Numbered from the stretch's first letter, positions 39,201 to 54,200 are shown. The stretch is 64,000 nt of DNA from Branchiostoma floridae (GCF_000003815.2 NC_049988.1:4161738-4225737); one strand, 5' to 3'. Program-made: numbers and translations. Notes: generated from the letters alone by a model not told the origin.

Positions 39201-42200
39201 TTTACGATTGGCTGTAAAACTTGGTAGAAATTACTTCAAACTCTACTCTACTTCACTCTTTTAATTTTCTTCCACCTGCAAGCGCCAAAACGTGTGAATG
39301 CCTGATAAAACAATCTGTTAATTTTCTAATCGGTCCAACATCCGGTCTACCTAATTTTTTCAGGTCCGGTTTTTCTGGACCGGTCCAATAAGAAAAAACG
39401 GTTTTGTACCGGTACGCTGTACCAGTACCCAGCCCTAATTTGTACAGTACTATTGGGTACACCATGTTACTTAATAAGTACTTTTCCCAAGAGCACAACA
39501 TCAGGGAAGCATCGCACCCAGTACTTAGTTCTAAGTCCAATGTTCTAATCATTGTGCCACTCCAATGTAAAGTATAATGTGTTCAATGCAGACTTTATTG
39601 CTACAACATCATGTAAAAAGAGCATGATAAAGTCCACCTAGTGTTCAAAACACAGAAATATAATCATTGCTAAAAAGTTTGCCTCCAAAAGCTAAGCACA
39701 GCACATCAAATAGGCATGAATCTTTTGGGTTTCCAATTAGGAAGATGATTAGTTTGGGAAATATGTTTGGGAAATCACATACCTTACAAACAGCTGGGGT
39801 TGTGTAAGGGGGCAGCCTGGTAGTCACGTATGTACTGGAGGCTGTGGTTGTGGTGGTAACTGTAACATAAACAAGACTTTTGTCAGACAAAAGATATAGG
39901 AGATTCCCTATCATCATCATCGTTGGTTGCCTGCTTGGTTGGTTGACTTTCTTCCAGTGTCTTCTGTTGCCAGCAAAATGGTGAATCCGTTGTGTAGTAA
40001 GCTTCTGTAGTAAGAGCTGTTAGATGTACTGAAGATAGATGTAGTAGGTTGGTGTCATCTACGTCAGCCGTTAGACAAATACATTCACCATTAACGATTA
40101 TAGAAATTATTGTGGGTTAAGTTTAAGGTTATGTTCTAGGTATTAGTTAAATACAAATTTGGTTAATTTAAAAATGTGAGGTTTATCTGCTAAAAGCATA
40201 GATTTCACAGAAACAGAAAACCTGTGAGCAAACTCACTTGTAAATGGTCTACATCCACAGCAGCCTCCGTTGTCCGTGTCATCATAGAACATCTCTCCCT
40301 CCTGACAGGAGCTGGAGTCAATGTTACAGCCTGTCTTGTAGCAGGTCCTCTCATAGTTGTCCTGGCACTTGCACTCCTCACACTGACCCTTGGACCACTT
40401 GTCTCCAGCCTGAATGGTACCACAATGAAAAAAAGACATAAAAAACGGAGCTTTTGCTGCAGTACCTTACCAAGCTACAAGGGGGACTAGCATCAAATGA
40501 TTTTGGGTTCTCATAAGACCTACCCACATATCAAAACAAACCACCCAAGCATTCTTAAGCATTGCGTTCACACACAGACACAGACACACACACGAAAACA
40601 TTATCTTCTCGGCGAAGGTAATAATCAACATGATTATATTACATATTAAAAAAACATGCTTTTAAGTTTTCCTAGACATACTGTAGATTGAAGATTTTTC
40701 TATCAACTCTATATATGATGAAAGGTAGTTGTCATCACAGTTGTGTCAATTACATGACATTGTACATAGATATAGTGGTACAATTCTTCCAAGCACCCTA
40801 GGGATACTTTGCCAAACTGCAGCTTGATAAATATTGCAACTTGACCAAAATCATAAAAATACTGTTTTCATAAAATACATTTTGGCATGCAAAATTTCGG
40901 TAATTGGTCTAAAAAAGAAATACAGTACAAGAAACAGCAGTATGTCTCCTTTCTGAATGGAAACAAAACTAACATTAATTTTGTAATTACTGGGCAGATG
41001 CAATAACAACTGACTCTAATACCAGCACTTAGGGCCAGAAGTGTAAAGCCAGAACACCACCTACCGAATATGAAGTGTCTGTGTCAGCATCATAGCAGCT
41101 GCAGTGCTGAGCGACCTTGGCGCAGTAGTCCCCGACCTTGACCAGGTCGTCCCCGCGACACTCGCAGGTCCTGGAGCAGGGGACGGCCTCGGGGCTGCAG
41201 ATCAGGTTCCCACTGCAGTCCTCCTCACAGTGGCATCGCTCATCACAGACTATATTGTACACAATTTATGTCATTATTTTTGGGCAATGTCTGAGGAAGA
41301 CTTGAGAGGGCTAGTTAGGTGCGACAATGCCATGATCAGGTGGTTAATTGCTTCAGAAGACTGGCGGAAAGAGTGCCATCTGAACAGCTTAGGTGTAGGC
41401 TAGGTTTACACAGCCTTCATGACATCTTCCGCTACAACAGACTCCACTGGTATGGCTACGTGCAAAGAATGACAAATGGCAACTGGCCAAGAAAGGTCAT
41501 GAACTTGTTATTACTGGGCCAGAACACACGTGGGTGCCCCAAGAGGAGATGGGTGAACAGTGTTAATAAAGATATTAGAAAACTGCACTTGCAAAAAGCC
41601 AACCCCTTTTGTGAAAAGCACACACATATGCATAAATATACCATGTAATCTATTAGGTACATGTAACATCTGTGGGCCAACTCAGTTCTGTATGAGCTGT
41701 GAAGTTCTTTCCTATTGGTCCAGGTATCTTCTACAATGAAAAATTTATTCAAATTTCTTCTAATTCAAGTTGCTTGGTCTGTATGATATTGGCCAGGAAT
41801 ATAAAATGGGTTCCTGAAGTATTCCTGCTGACATTTCCTTACCATACTCTGGAGTAGTGGTGATGGCACTGGTCAGCACAGATGTGGTGGTGGTCACTGC
41901 TGGGAGGGCAGTCGTGGTTGTCACTTCTAAAAGCAAACAAATAAACAAAACAAGCTTAGAGCAAAAATAACAAGATGCTATTACCCTGTATCATGACCAA
42001 AAGAAATATTTTATGATAAAATTTGCACATTTCTATTATATATATCATGCACTTAAATGCTTTTACCTGCAAGGAAGCTGCAAGAAGTATTGCTCTTTCT
42101 GGGAATATTATATTTCAATCACTCCTTTCTTTGCCCATGTCCTTGTTTATCAGTCAAGGTATGGAGATACATTTTGGTCTAGTGGATTTGAAATGGTCTA

Positions 42201-45200
42201 GTGGATTTACAATGCATGCTTACCCAGTGGACATCCCCTCAGCTCTATCCTCAGTGCGATGGTGCTCTGCCACTCCTGGGGGTACAGCCGGATCTGGGTG
42301 GCCACGACTGGTTCAGGCAGCTTGGACTCAGCCACACTGGTGCCATCAGTGTTACCATCAAACACCTGGAAATAAACAGGTGTGAAAATGAGTGTCTTTC
42401 CATCTTTATGCTACTTGGTGAAGAAAGTGTGCCAAAAATAGTGATAGGCTCTGTCCCATTTCATAAGGAAGTATATAAAGGAGGGTTCGAAATTTCTCTC
42501 AAATGCTAGATTTAACATAAATTTAGTGCCATTAGTATTACCATATGCATTGAGAAATGTAATGGGAGATGGGTTTCTTCAAACCCAATGTTGCTTAAAA
42601 ATATGGGTACTGTCACAAGAAAAAAATACAGGAATGAACATGTTTTAAATATTTTGTTTTTGCAATCAAGAAATATATTTTCACCTTTGAGCAGAGATTG
42701 TGCTACTCAAAGTCCCCACATTCAAACAAAATTCTTGTGTGGATTAAAAGAGTCCTTCTACGTATGAATTAAAGAGCAAATGCAAAAGCTGCAATTGCAA
42801 AAGGTTAAGAGAATATTAATTAAAAATTTAATATAACGCAACAGTAATAGTATAAAATATGATTTCTAACCTGTTCTTCTGGTTCCTGTCCCTCCTCAGT
42901 TACAGGTTCTGTAACAAATGTCCACTCCTCCCCATCTACAGAGTAGGCCACCTTGTACTTAGTCACATAACCTTCATCTCCTCCTCCCTGGGTCACTACA
43001 GATGTGATCTACAGAATAACAATAGGATAAACACCTTGGTCATCAATCATTTAGTGTGATATTCTACTTTCTTATCCATAATTTCTTTGGGTGAACTTGG
43101 CTATATGTCCGACAAGCAAAATAACTGAATGAAAGAAAAAGAAAATTGTAAGTTGATGATCAAACCTTGTTAAATTTCTAAAGCAAAATAAACAAGCATG
43201 ACAAACATAANNNNNNNNNNNNNNNNNNNNNNNNNNNNNNNNNNNNNNNNNNNNNNNNNNNNNNNNNNNNNNNNNNNNNNNNNNNNNNNNNNNNNNNNNN
43301 NNNNNNNNNNNNNNNNNNNNNNNNNNNNNNNNNNNNNNNNNNNNNNNNNNNNNNNNNNNNNNNNNNNNNNNNNNNNNNNNNNNNNNNNNNNNNNNNNNNN
43401 NNNNNNNNNNNNNNNNNNNNNNNNNNNNNNNNNNNNNNNNNNNNNNNNNNNNNNNNNNNNNNNNNNNNNNNNNNNNNNNNNNNNNNNNNNNNNNNNNNNN
43501 NNNNNNNNNNNNNNNNNNNNNNNNNNNNNNNNNNNNNNNNNNNNNNNNNNNNNNNNNNNNNNNNNNNNNNNNNNNNNNNNNNNNNNNNNNNNNNNNNNNN
43601 NNNNNNNNNNNNNNNNNNNNNNNNNNNNNNNNNNNNNNNNNNNNNNNNNNNNNNNNNNNNNNNNNNNNNNNNNNNNNNNNNNNNNNNNNNNNNNNNNNNN
43701 NNNNNNNNNNNNNNNNNNNNNNNNNNNNNNNNNNNNNNNNNNNNNNNNNNNNNNNNNNNNNNNNNNNNNNNNNNNNNNNNNNNNNNNNNNNNNNNNNNNN
43801 NNNNNNNNNNNNNNNNNNNNNNNNNNNNNNNNNNNNNNNNNNNNNNNNNNNNNNNNNNNNNNNNNNNNNNNNNNNNNNNNNNNNNNNNNNNNNNNNNNNN
43901 NNNNNNNNNNNNNNNNNNNNNAGGTATTCTAGACTGGGTGATAACTTGCAGTATCATATGGGATTCTACTGCTATTACACGGGCTTCCATCGAATAAACC
44001 GAAGGCACCCAAATAGTACTACTACCACTACTACTACTACATGTACTACACCATGCATGCCAAGTCTAGTGCAGTTTTTTGAATACCAAAAATTTGAATA
44101 CCAAACTCCTGTAGGTCGGATTCACTCTGGCCTTCAGGCGGTCGTACTCCCAGTTGGGCTGGTACCTCAGGTGATATGGAATACAATTTTTTATATATAA
44201 CCAAGTTATGGCTTGAGGAATATGATTGATAGCTCACCTGAAGGACTTGTAACTGTGGTAGTCTTGATGACAGTGGTGACAGTGGTCTTGGAGGGCTGCT
44301 CTGTTGTCATGACAACCACCTTCCTTGTGGTGTGTTCCACCAATGGTGTGGATTCCTCTGGGGTCACCTCTGTTTTTAAAAAAATCAAAGAAAATCATTG
44401 CCAAATACAAAACCATATGAAATACTTTTTGACTAACACTTTTTATACTTACCAAAACATTGCATTAAAAAATTCATGAGCAAGAGGTGAGATTAATACT
44501 AAGGCTTATTGTGTGGGAATGGAGCATATTTTGCCTCAGTCTCATTTAGAGTGACTTGACAAAGCCAGTTTTAAACCGTGAAATTTTTCAGTCCTTGCTG
44601 AAACTCCCCGGTATATCCCGTACAGAGATAATATGCCCTGTGTGTTGCGCCCGGTTATATAAGCAAGATATATGGTATTCCCTCAAAGTTAACAGAATAG
44701 GGTGCATGTATTGCTGGAGACATTGCAGTTTGGGGCACCGGTCTTAATTGCCAGTTTTGGTTTGGAAGTAAGGAGTCCAACCCTAGCACTGAGAGTATTT
44801 CCCGGGCTAAATCTCTACCAGGTTAAGGGTTAGATTTCATATGAATTCCTACTGAGAAAATTAAACTTTCAGGCCTAAATAAGAATTGGTGTATTATAAA
44901 AAAGTTGTAGTCAGAAATGATCGAAAATAAATCAAAAACTAGTGTACACATATCATTGACTAAAGAGCTGCACTGACCTGTGACCTCTGGTACAGACTCG
45001 GTTGCCACAGGTGCCTGGGTTGATGCAGGCACCGAGGCTGATGGGAAGGCTGTGCTGAGAGCTGCAGGGGTCGTCAGGCCTGCCAAGGTCGTGTGGAGAG
45101 GCTCCGGCTTAGATGTAGTCTCAGTCTGTGCTGTGTAGGTCTTCTTAGTCGTACCCCCTGTTAGATACAAGAAAATGTAAGCCCACAACTAGGTAATACA

Positions 45201-48200
45201 GTCAAACCTGTCTACTAGTAGGCAAACACCAGGTGCATGCAGGAAACCACCTGTAGTTACAAGCCACATTAAAGCATTGATTTCCATTGTTGAATAGTTA
45301 AGACACTCAATGAGTCTTTGTGCTAGAACTGGCATTGACTAGTTGAAGAATAGGCCCAATGAAACCTGCAAGATTTAAAAAAATTGCAAATTTGAAAGCG
45401 GTTCCGCTCATTCTGTCAGTTTTATTTGTTTGGCCAGAAGTCAACGTGGGACTGACTTAATCAACAAGCAAACATCATTAAAGGAACTTATTCATTCAAT
45501 CTACTTATGTCATGTCCAGGCTACATATCTTCGTATTTAGGCCAATACATATGTAATGCTCTAAAAAAAGAGAGAATCTATTGTACAGTAATAGACCGAC
45601 TTGTTTAACTTGCATATTACACTATGTCAATACAGGTTTACATTCCTGTACTATACATGTATGTAGTTATAGACCTTATACGAGTATCATTATATTAATT
45701 GGCTTATTACTGTTGCCTTACAATTGTACCATGTACAAATGTCGTGCAGTAAAGTTAATTCATTCATTCATTCTCAGCAAGTTACAATTGTTTAAAATTT
45801 ACAACATTGGCACTCTTTGATATTCATCGTTCATATTTAATGGTTTTTCTCCTCTACTGGAAAAAAAGATCAAAGTTGTAATACGGTGTAAAAACATGGA
45901 GAATGAGCCAAATCCTAACATCTTCCTGGAGATAAGTACTGATTGACAGACTGACCAGGTGCTGCTGTTGTCTTCTCCATGTGTTGTCCTAATGTGATGG
46001 TCAGTGTGGTTGTTGTGACTTGGACCTCATGAGTAGGCTGGACTGGTCCTGTTTGTTCAGTTACTGGAAAGAATGTATAAAAAAATGAAAAATGTAAAAA
46101 TAGAAATGACTAATCTTTCTGCAACTGAAACAAACATTGTTTTCTTTTTTAATAATTTCTCTGTAATATTTCCTCTGCATTGAAGGTCTCAATAAAAGCA
46201 AAGCAAATTATGCACAAAGAGTACATGCCTCTCTAGATGACAAAGGCAATTTTACAGTAACAAGTTAAAATACTTAGAATTAGAAAAGCAGCTTTTTAGA
46301 TTAAATACAGCTGCTGTTACCAGATAAAGGGCCAATTACAGTATGGCTACATCATTATTACTGATTCATTTATTGATCTGATTCATCTCTTGATCTATGT
46401 ATCCACCTGGAGTTTCTTCAGTCTGTGACACTGGTGGTGTGGCAGTTGAATCCATGACCTTGGTTGTCTTTACAACACTGACAGTGGAGGCTTCTGGGAA
46501 GGCTGTAGTCTCCTCCTCTGGACTAGCAGAAGTCTGTCCGGGTACAATTGTTGTCTCACTCACCACGACACTCTTGGTAGTACTTTCCACTGTAGGGGCT
46601 GTTGAAGGCTTCTCAGTTCCTTTGAGAAAGAAGGACAAGTTAGACATATTGGTATTACAGGTGTGAGATGCATTTTGAATGCATCAATTGACAAAAAAGC
46701 GATGGAAATTAAATGAAAAAAACAATCCTCATTTTTTTTGTTATTTTTCAAAATTATATATTGACGGTTGGACACTACAAAATAAGGTACAGGAACTTCA
46801 CTCAGGAGCTTCAAAAGTCACAAAATAAGGTTAAAAGAACACAGAATGATAAATAATCACAACATTGCTACTTAAAGCTACATGAGAATTAGGTGAGATG
46901 GATACAAAACAATATGTGATATGGACTTGTCCTTGGTGCTGAAAATGTGAGTGCTATACCGTGTCATTGATATTAAGGAAAAGCAGACTTATGATATACA
47001 ATGGAAACAAATACTGTCTTATCTTTATCTCATAAAGATATTCAACTATTGCAAGTTGATGAAATTATGAAGAATTTAGCATACATAAGATGATTGTGTA
47101 TCATTTAAGATAATCATGTGTGTGTGAGTGTGTGTGTGTGTCTATGTGTGTGTGTGCACATGTGTCTGTGTGTACATGTGTGTGTGTGTGCATGTACATG
47201 TGTGTGTGTGTTTGTGTGTGTGCGTGTGTGTGTATGTACATGTGTGTGTGTGTGTGTGTTCTCTCAAATATATTATTACTCAAGAAGATCATAGCAAGCC
47301 TAGTAAGTGCATAACTGTTTGAAATGCTGAGCATACCTTGGCAGGCACAGAAGAACCTGACTTTGTAGTCGTAGCAGGCAGGGATGGGTGTCTGCTTGTT
47401 GTTGTAACACACCAGCCCAGCTGTTGTGGAACATTCCACCTCGTTCTGGAAGGCAGCCCTGGGGAACAATAAACAACAATGATCTTCACTCAATGTTTTT
47501 TTTCATTGTAAGTGAAAACGTTATCAATCCATATTCAAGCTACTTGTAAATGCAGATAAGTACAGAACAATAAATTAGCGTGAAGTCAAAGATTTTTACA
47601 GCCTTACAAACTTGAAGTGCAGTAGCTTCAATCATTGCCATTACAAGCCTGGGACTTATGGATGACTTACCATGGACCATAGTCCTTTTTACCCATAGTA
47701 ATTGACTTACTCATGGAGGACTGATAGTAGACTTACTTTGGAATCCTTAATTGGTGTGAAGGACTTACTCTGGATAATAGTTCACCAAATCTAACACAAA
47801 CAGCCCTCAGACATAACAAATTGGGTGGACTTACAGAGGAAGTAACTCCCCTTCTGGTAACAGGAGGTCCATCTACAGTCCACACTCATCCTCTTTTAGG
47901 TCCCAGGTTTGCAAGGACTGAGTAAATTTAATGCATTTACAGTAACTGAAGTAATACTACTGTAAACAGTGGACTTAAAACAAGTCTTCTTCACCTATAG
48001 TCCAGGTCCATACTGACAGTGTGGCACTGAATATCAGTGATCATCTCCTCCCCACAGAAGTCAAACTTCTTCCTCAGGTTCTCAAGTGTCTCAAACTCTC
48101 CCATGGACACAGGGGAGGGGTAGGAGGCACTCATCCAGTCAGTCCAGAAACCCTGACAGCTAGGCTCTATGGAGGTGCCTGGGGTAGTCTCACTCCAGGG

Positions 48201-51200
48201 CTCTGTGGAGGAGCTGAGAGTTGACTCACTCCAGGGCTGCTTTGTCTCTGGTGCTGGGATCAGGACAGAGATGGAAGAAAAATGAAACTTTAGCTTAACG
48301 TTCTGCAAAAGCAGAGTGTAAAGACTAGCTGACTGCTGCCTACCCCTGCGTCAGGGATCCCAGCAGCAGTATAATCTAACCATGGATAGTGAGTGTGTGT
48401 GAGTGAAAAGTCTATTCACATGTTTGGAAGGAAAACACTTCCTACATTAAGATGGTGACTAGCTTAACTAATCACCATGCATACAAAATACCCTTTTTCA
48501 TTAAAGTTGTATATCAGCATAGCTCAGCTATTGAACTCACTTGTTGCAGTTTCTGATGTTGTTGTCAGCTCAGAGACAGTGGTGGCTTCTATAGAGAAAT
48601 TAATAAAGAATACATGTTTTAGTACTCGTAACTAAGTCAGATTTTAGCAACCAGATAACTACCTGTCTAGCACCACATTTTGGTGCTATTATATACAGCT
48701 TAATTTCAGCACCAAGGACAGGCATGTCTATACTGCATATCTTAACATTCTATTGTGACAGTTAATCTGACAATGGCAGAATTAGTCCAAGCATAGAACT
48801 AATCATTCTTTAAACCACAAATTTCTAAACTGTTCTTGGAGTTAGCATTTGTTTTTAAAGTCTGCTAAAATCAGTAGTTTATAAATGATAGATATACAAC
48901 TTATTCTCCAAGCAGAGGTTGGGTCAGGGGGATAGTAGTAATTGAGATTTCTTTCCGCTTCCTCACCTTGGGGAGAGAAACAGTTAAAGTCACAACCACT
49001 CCTTGCCAACTCAGCTGAAACCTCTTATTGAAGAATATATAGTATTACACAATCCATCAAGATGGTGTCACAGTGACACAGTTGTAGGCAAAAACGCAGG
49101 TCGCAGACAAAAGATAGATTCACATGTTCACTAGTAATTTGGTTTGCCAACTCAAAAATTAATAAGATTTGCCAATTAATTTTACCTACCAGGATGAAAA
49201 CAAAAACAGCAATTTCTCATGTATCAACACTTACCATAGGCGTAAGGGCACCCGATGAACTCCAGCCTGAGAGCTGGGGCCTGTTCCCAGTCTACAGGCA
49301 GCACACGGACGTACCGGGCAACAATGGTGCTGCTGAGTCTGTTCTCAACCATACTGTTATCATTGGTGTTGGCATGGAAGATCTGTATAACACAAGAGAA
49401 ACAAAATATCACGAAAATGCAAATTAGGAAATACCTGTGTAGTTAGATAGTCAAACAAAATGCACTAAGTTAGTTTATTTTTGTAAGGATTTGAACTTCC
49501 TATAAGGGTGAAAATGAGTTTTTGATACACATGATAGGGTTTTGGTAAAAAAACCTCTGTAGTAAAGCAGTGATACAATGCAAACACACATGCCCAGAGT
49601 TACGATTTTGCAGTGGACAGGTCTTCTTAAGAATTGTAAAAACAAAACTCTCACAAACATTTAAAGTTTAACAGTATGCAACAATGTTCCTCAGCTGGTA
49701 AGAAAAACAGCATCTAGGAATATGTTCTACCAGAATTGAGTTTCAAGAGAATGGCATGTTTAGAATAGAGTTAGTGTTATCTCACATAGGATGTGCAGAT
49801 GCTACATGTTCAAGAAGAATTGCAGTAAATAAAAACAAAAGTCTGGCCACAAACCTTTGGTTCTGGTGATGCCTCCTCTCCCTCCTCTAGTGGCTCCTGT
49901 TCTGTGTAATCCAGCCAGTTTTCACCATCTTCACTGTACTGTACAGCAAACTTGGTCACCCACATCTCAGAACCTGTCAGTTAAAGATAAAAAGTAACAA
50001 TCTATGAGACAAGGAAGGATGTAGATCTCTTTGTTTGATATACAATCTGTGTACATTATGTTTGTCTTCTGGTTTGAAGAGGTGGTTATATTGCAAGTTC
50101 AAGATAAGATCCAGAATTGATGAAAATTCAATAACAAAGACATATTAATTTTAATTCCTGTCATGCTGAGTTTCTTTTTCTTGCTGTTATGACAATGCAT
50201 CGTTATCAGTCAGTAGCTATATAGGGCAAACTATATCAGTTGCTTTAATTTCCAAAACAGGGTATTTAGGAATATTTTCAAAATACTGCAGTTTGAAACC
50301 ACAGTCCATCAACTTGATATCCCTAAAAAACTGTTTTTAAAAACAACAATGTTTACCCCACAAAGGCAAACTAGTGTTACAATGTTTATACATAGATGTA
50401 ACCATGCTTGAAAGAGTTTGGAAGCAATAGCAATATTGAGCAATATTGTACCACCTCAATAGTTTTTTAACAATTTTTTGTCAAAAATACTTGGCAATGC
50501 ATAGAGAATAGGAGTGGATACAACAATTAGCAAAGGAAAATGATAGTCCACCTCAGTACAATAGCAGCTACTTGACTGTGGCAACTATGATTATTATGAC
50601 GATACTTCTCCTTACCTCCACTGCCCTGAGTGGCAATACTGGTGATCTTGGTTGTCTCCATGAAGTCCACCTGTATGTACTCCTCCTTAGGCAGACTGTC
50701 TGGCTGTGGTGCCCATGGTTTCCCTGCCAGTCTCCCCAGACCAGGGCTGCCGGCTGACGAGTAGCTGATCTGTTCATCAGGGATGGAGCTGTCCTGGAGG
50801 CCAAGCTTAGCATAGCAGATCGCTGTAGAAGTGGGATTACCAGTTAATTCTTGTAAACATTTCAGGATGAGTTGTAAGAAAACATATTTCTACAGGGACC
50901 AGTGTGCAAAACAAACTTTGTGATCAAGTGAAATTTCATGTACAGCATAACTTGACATACACCTTATACATAAAGAAAGTGGTACAAAAATGCTTCATTT
51001 TGCCTCTTTTTGTCCTTAAATGAAAGTGGATTTATGATCATTTACACTCACCCTGTGTTGTAGTTGTCAGCTGAGGTGTGGTCTTTACAGGAGCCATGGT
51101 CGACACCTTTGAAGTTGCTAATCAAAACAATTTTTTCAAGTTTAAGTTAAAGAGCAACGTGATTTCCTTCAAGTTCTAGTTCTTCAAGTTCTAGTATATC

Positions 51201-54200
51201 TATTGGAATGAAAATTGTTTTTCTCGTAAAGAAAAATATATGAATGCTACTTACTGTACTGTGGCTGCTCTGTTGTTGGTGTCTCAGTGGTTGTCACTGG
51301 AAATGAAAGGCATGAAGATTTTACATAAGACATGAAATAAATTCAGCAATCATAAAAAAAATAACTTCTGTGACATTACTTGCAGACGATGTAATCAATA
51401 AGAGTAAAGTAATAAGTGTCTTACCTGTAGACTGACAGTAACAGCAACCATCTTCAGGTGTGTTGTCAACAAGCTCTTCATCCTTGAATAGCAAAAATGA
51501 AGGGGACAAAAAATCATCTTTTAATTATTAGAAATTTTAAAATGTCAAAAGGTATCAGAGTGAATGTCTCATGATACAATTACATTTGTGTCAGTGCCTG
51601 AAGGAGGTGGAGGCTCCATATTTCACAATCATGTCACTGTGTCTTTTTGTTGCCGGGTCCAGGGTTGATTTTAACTGCCATTTTAAAAAAATGGGGTCCT
51701 TGCTGTGCCCCAATATAGCCTGGTAGCTGCAGGCTGTCTCATGCCATGGGTCCCCAAAGTGATCAAAATACAGCCCGTAAACTATCTGTTGGGATCTAAA
51801 CTACAAATTGTGATCGTAGCAATACAAGTGGATCCTTTACAATTACTATAATGGTGATTCTACCTGCTCTGATACTGGCTGAAAATGATAAGAACTTTAT
51901 TGCACGACAATTGTACATGGTACAAAGTATGGCAACAACTATTACATAAAGTACAAAATAGAGGTATAGGATAAAGCTTAACATCATAGTTAACATAACA
52001 ATAAGCCTTAGGGCTAATATGCATAATTCATTCATATAGTATCATAATGAAGTAGGCTAATCATTAGCTTAAGTATTCTTTCTAATAGCAAAGCAGTCCT
52101 TGATATATTTGCCTATTTTCGCATTATGGGAGTTCTGACATCTAAATAAATGTGCAAATCTGTCTGTAGCATCGAGTCTTTTGAAATATGTTGTACTTGC
52201 TTCGAGAAACGTGAATAATTTGTTGCGTAAACTAGCGTATCTAGAACATTCCATTATAAAATGAAATTCATCTTCAATATGATTTGGGCAGAATGGACAG
52301 AACCTTTGGTCATGGGCTACATTGTGGTATCTGCCTGTTTCAACATTCAACTTATGGCTACTAATTCTTAACTGAGTTATTGCTTTGCGAATCTCAAAGT
52401 TATCTATATTATAAAGGTACATTTCTTGTTCATAGCATTCTTTTGATTTGCTAAGAAAAGACAGTTTTGAATTGTTTTCAATAGAACTAAACCACTCCTG
52501 TACTAGTATGTATATATCTTGTAGCCTCGTGCACAGTTGGTTAGCAATATAATCTGTTTTATAAGCCTCAGGTTTCGTCCATATTTGCCCGAGGCCGTGG
52601 TAACAGAGAATGTCCTTAACATGATTAATCCAGTCTTGATTATCAGTAAATACAGTGTTGTATGCATCGCCAAGTAGCGAGTCCTCAGGTAAGTTTACCA
52701 AACGGTGCCAGTATTTAATGAGCTGAATGATAAGTGGATAGATATGTTGACTGACCTGATCACACTGGATGTTACATCGACGTTCACACACAGCCTGGTA
52801 GTTCTCACATCTGCAGAACCTGCAGGAACCAGCCTCCCAGCTCTCACCAGGCTACAGGACAGTCAAATCAAACATCAATTCAACAAAAGTCATATATTTG
52901 TATCAATGTGATTTTACTACTTCTAAGGAAAAGTAAATGTTTAAAAATATTTTCCCTTAAGTGGAATATTCTTCAATCAGTGATACTTTTGAAAGGCATC
53001 ATAGCCGCCATGAATATGTACCTCCAAATGTTTGATGCCACGGTATACCTTGCTCATGGAGTAACCAAGTCTCGTTAGAGAACAGACCTAAAATTTGCAT
53101 AGATCAAAGAGGCAGGTAGCTCAGAAGATCTACACAAATCTAGGACCTACACTTTTTCTCTCACAAGACTAGATCACACCATAGATAAGACATACTGTGA
53201 TATCAAAAATTTGGAGGTCTGTGTAAAGCTCTTTTTATGTTAGGATCAAGAATGGATTGGTTGGTTGGTATTTCCAATACCTAACTCCATTATAGTAGCA
53301 GGCACAGTTGGGGGGGGGGGGACTTTTTGCAAATAACAGAATCAAGAAAACTTGGTAGGTTTGTTTATAATAACCTTATGTTTCCATACCTCATATCTAA
53401 CTCCGTCATAGTAGAAGGCGCAGTTGTTAGGCTCAGCCACACAATAATGATAGATTGAATCAAAGTGAGTTGTAGTAGATAACAGAGTCAAGAAAACTTG
53501 GTAGGTATGTCTAAGCTTATATTTCCATACCTTATATCTAAATCTGTCATAGTAGCAGGCACAGTTGGTGGGCTCGGCCACACAATAATGATAGATTGAA
53601 TCAAAGTGAGTTGTAGCAGATAACAGAGTCAAGAAAACTTGGTAGGTATGTTTAAGCTTATATGTTTTCATACCTCATATCTAACTCCATCATAGTAGCA
53701 AGCACAGTTGGTGGGTTCGGCCACACAAGTCACAACAATGTTGGATCAAATCAAAGTGACTTGTAGCAGATAACAGAATCAAGAAAACTTGGTAGGTACG
53801 TTTAAGTGTGTTCCTATACCTCATATCTAACTTCATCATAGTAGACCACACAAGTCACAACAATGTTGGATGAAATCAAAGTAACTTTTTGCAAGAATCA
53901 AAGTCAAGAAAACTTGGTAGGTATGTCTAAGCTTATGTTTCCATACCTCATATCTAACTCCATCATAGTAGCAGGCACAGTTGGTGGGCTCGGCCACACA
54001 GTGGGTACCCTTCCAGATGTAACCACTAGGACAGGGCTGACACTCTGCACCACAGGGGGCGGTCAGGTCACAGGTCGTGGAGCCGTCACAGCGCTCCTGG
54101 CAGTAACATGCTGGGGAACACACTGGGGAGAGAGGTACAGAATGCAGAATTTTAGCTAGGATCTTATCATAGGGGGTCCATATTTCATGGTTAGTTGCAG

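Noticed and set aside
47101-47322. Cys/Val and His/Thr-rich frames near 47.2 kb
   Set aside because: Translations of the (TG)n microsatellite.
53342-53671. Minus frame repeating the E7 end as a possible extra exon
   Set aside because: The units keep a donor but no AG acceptor or other TIL cysteines, so they are partial duplications, not exons.
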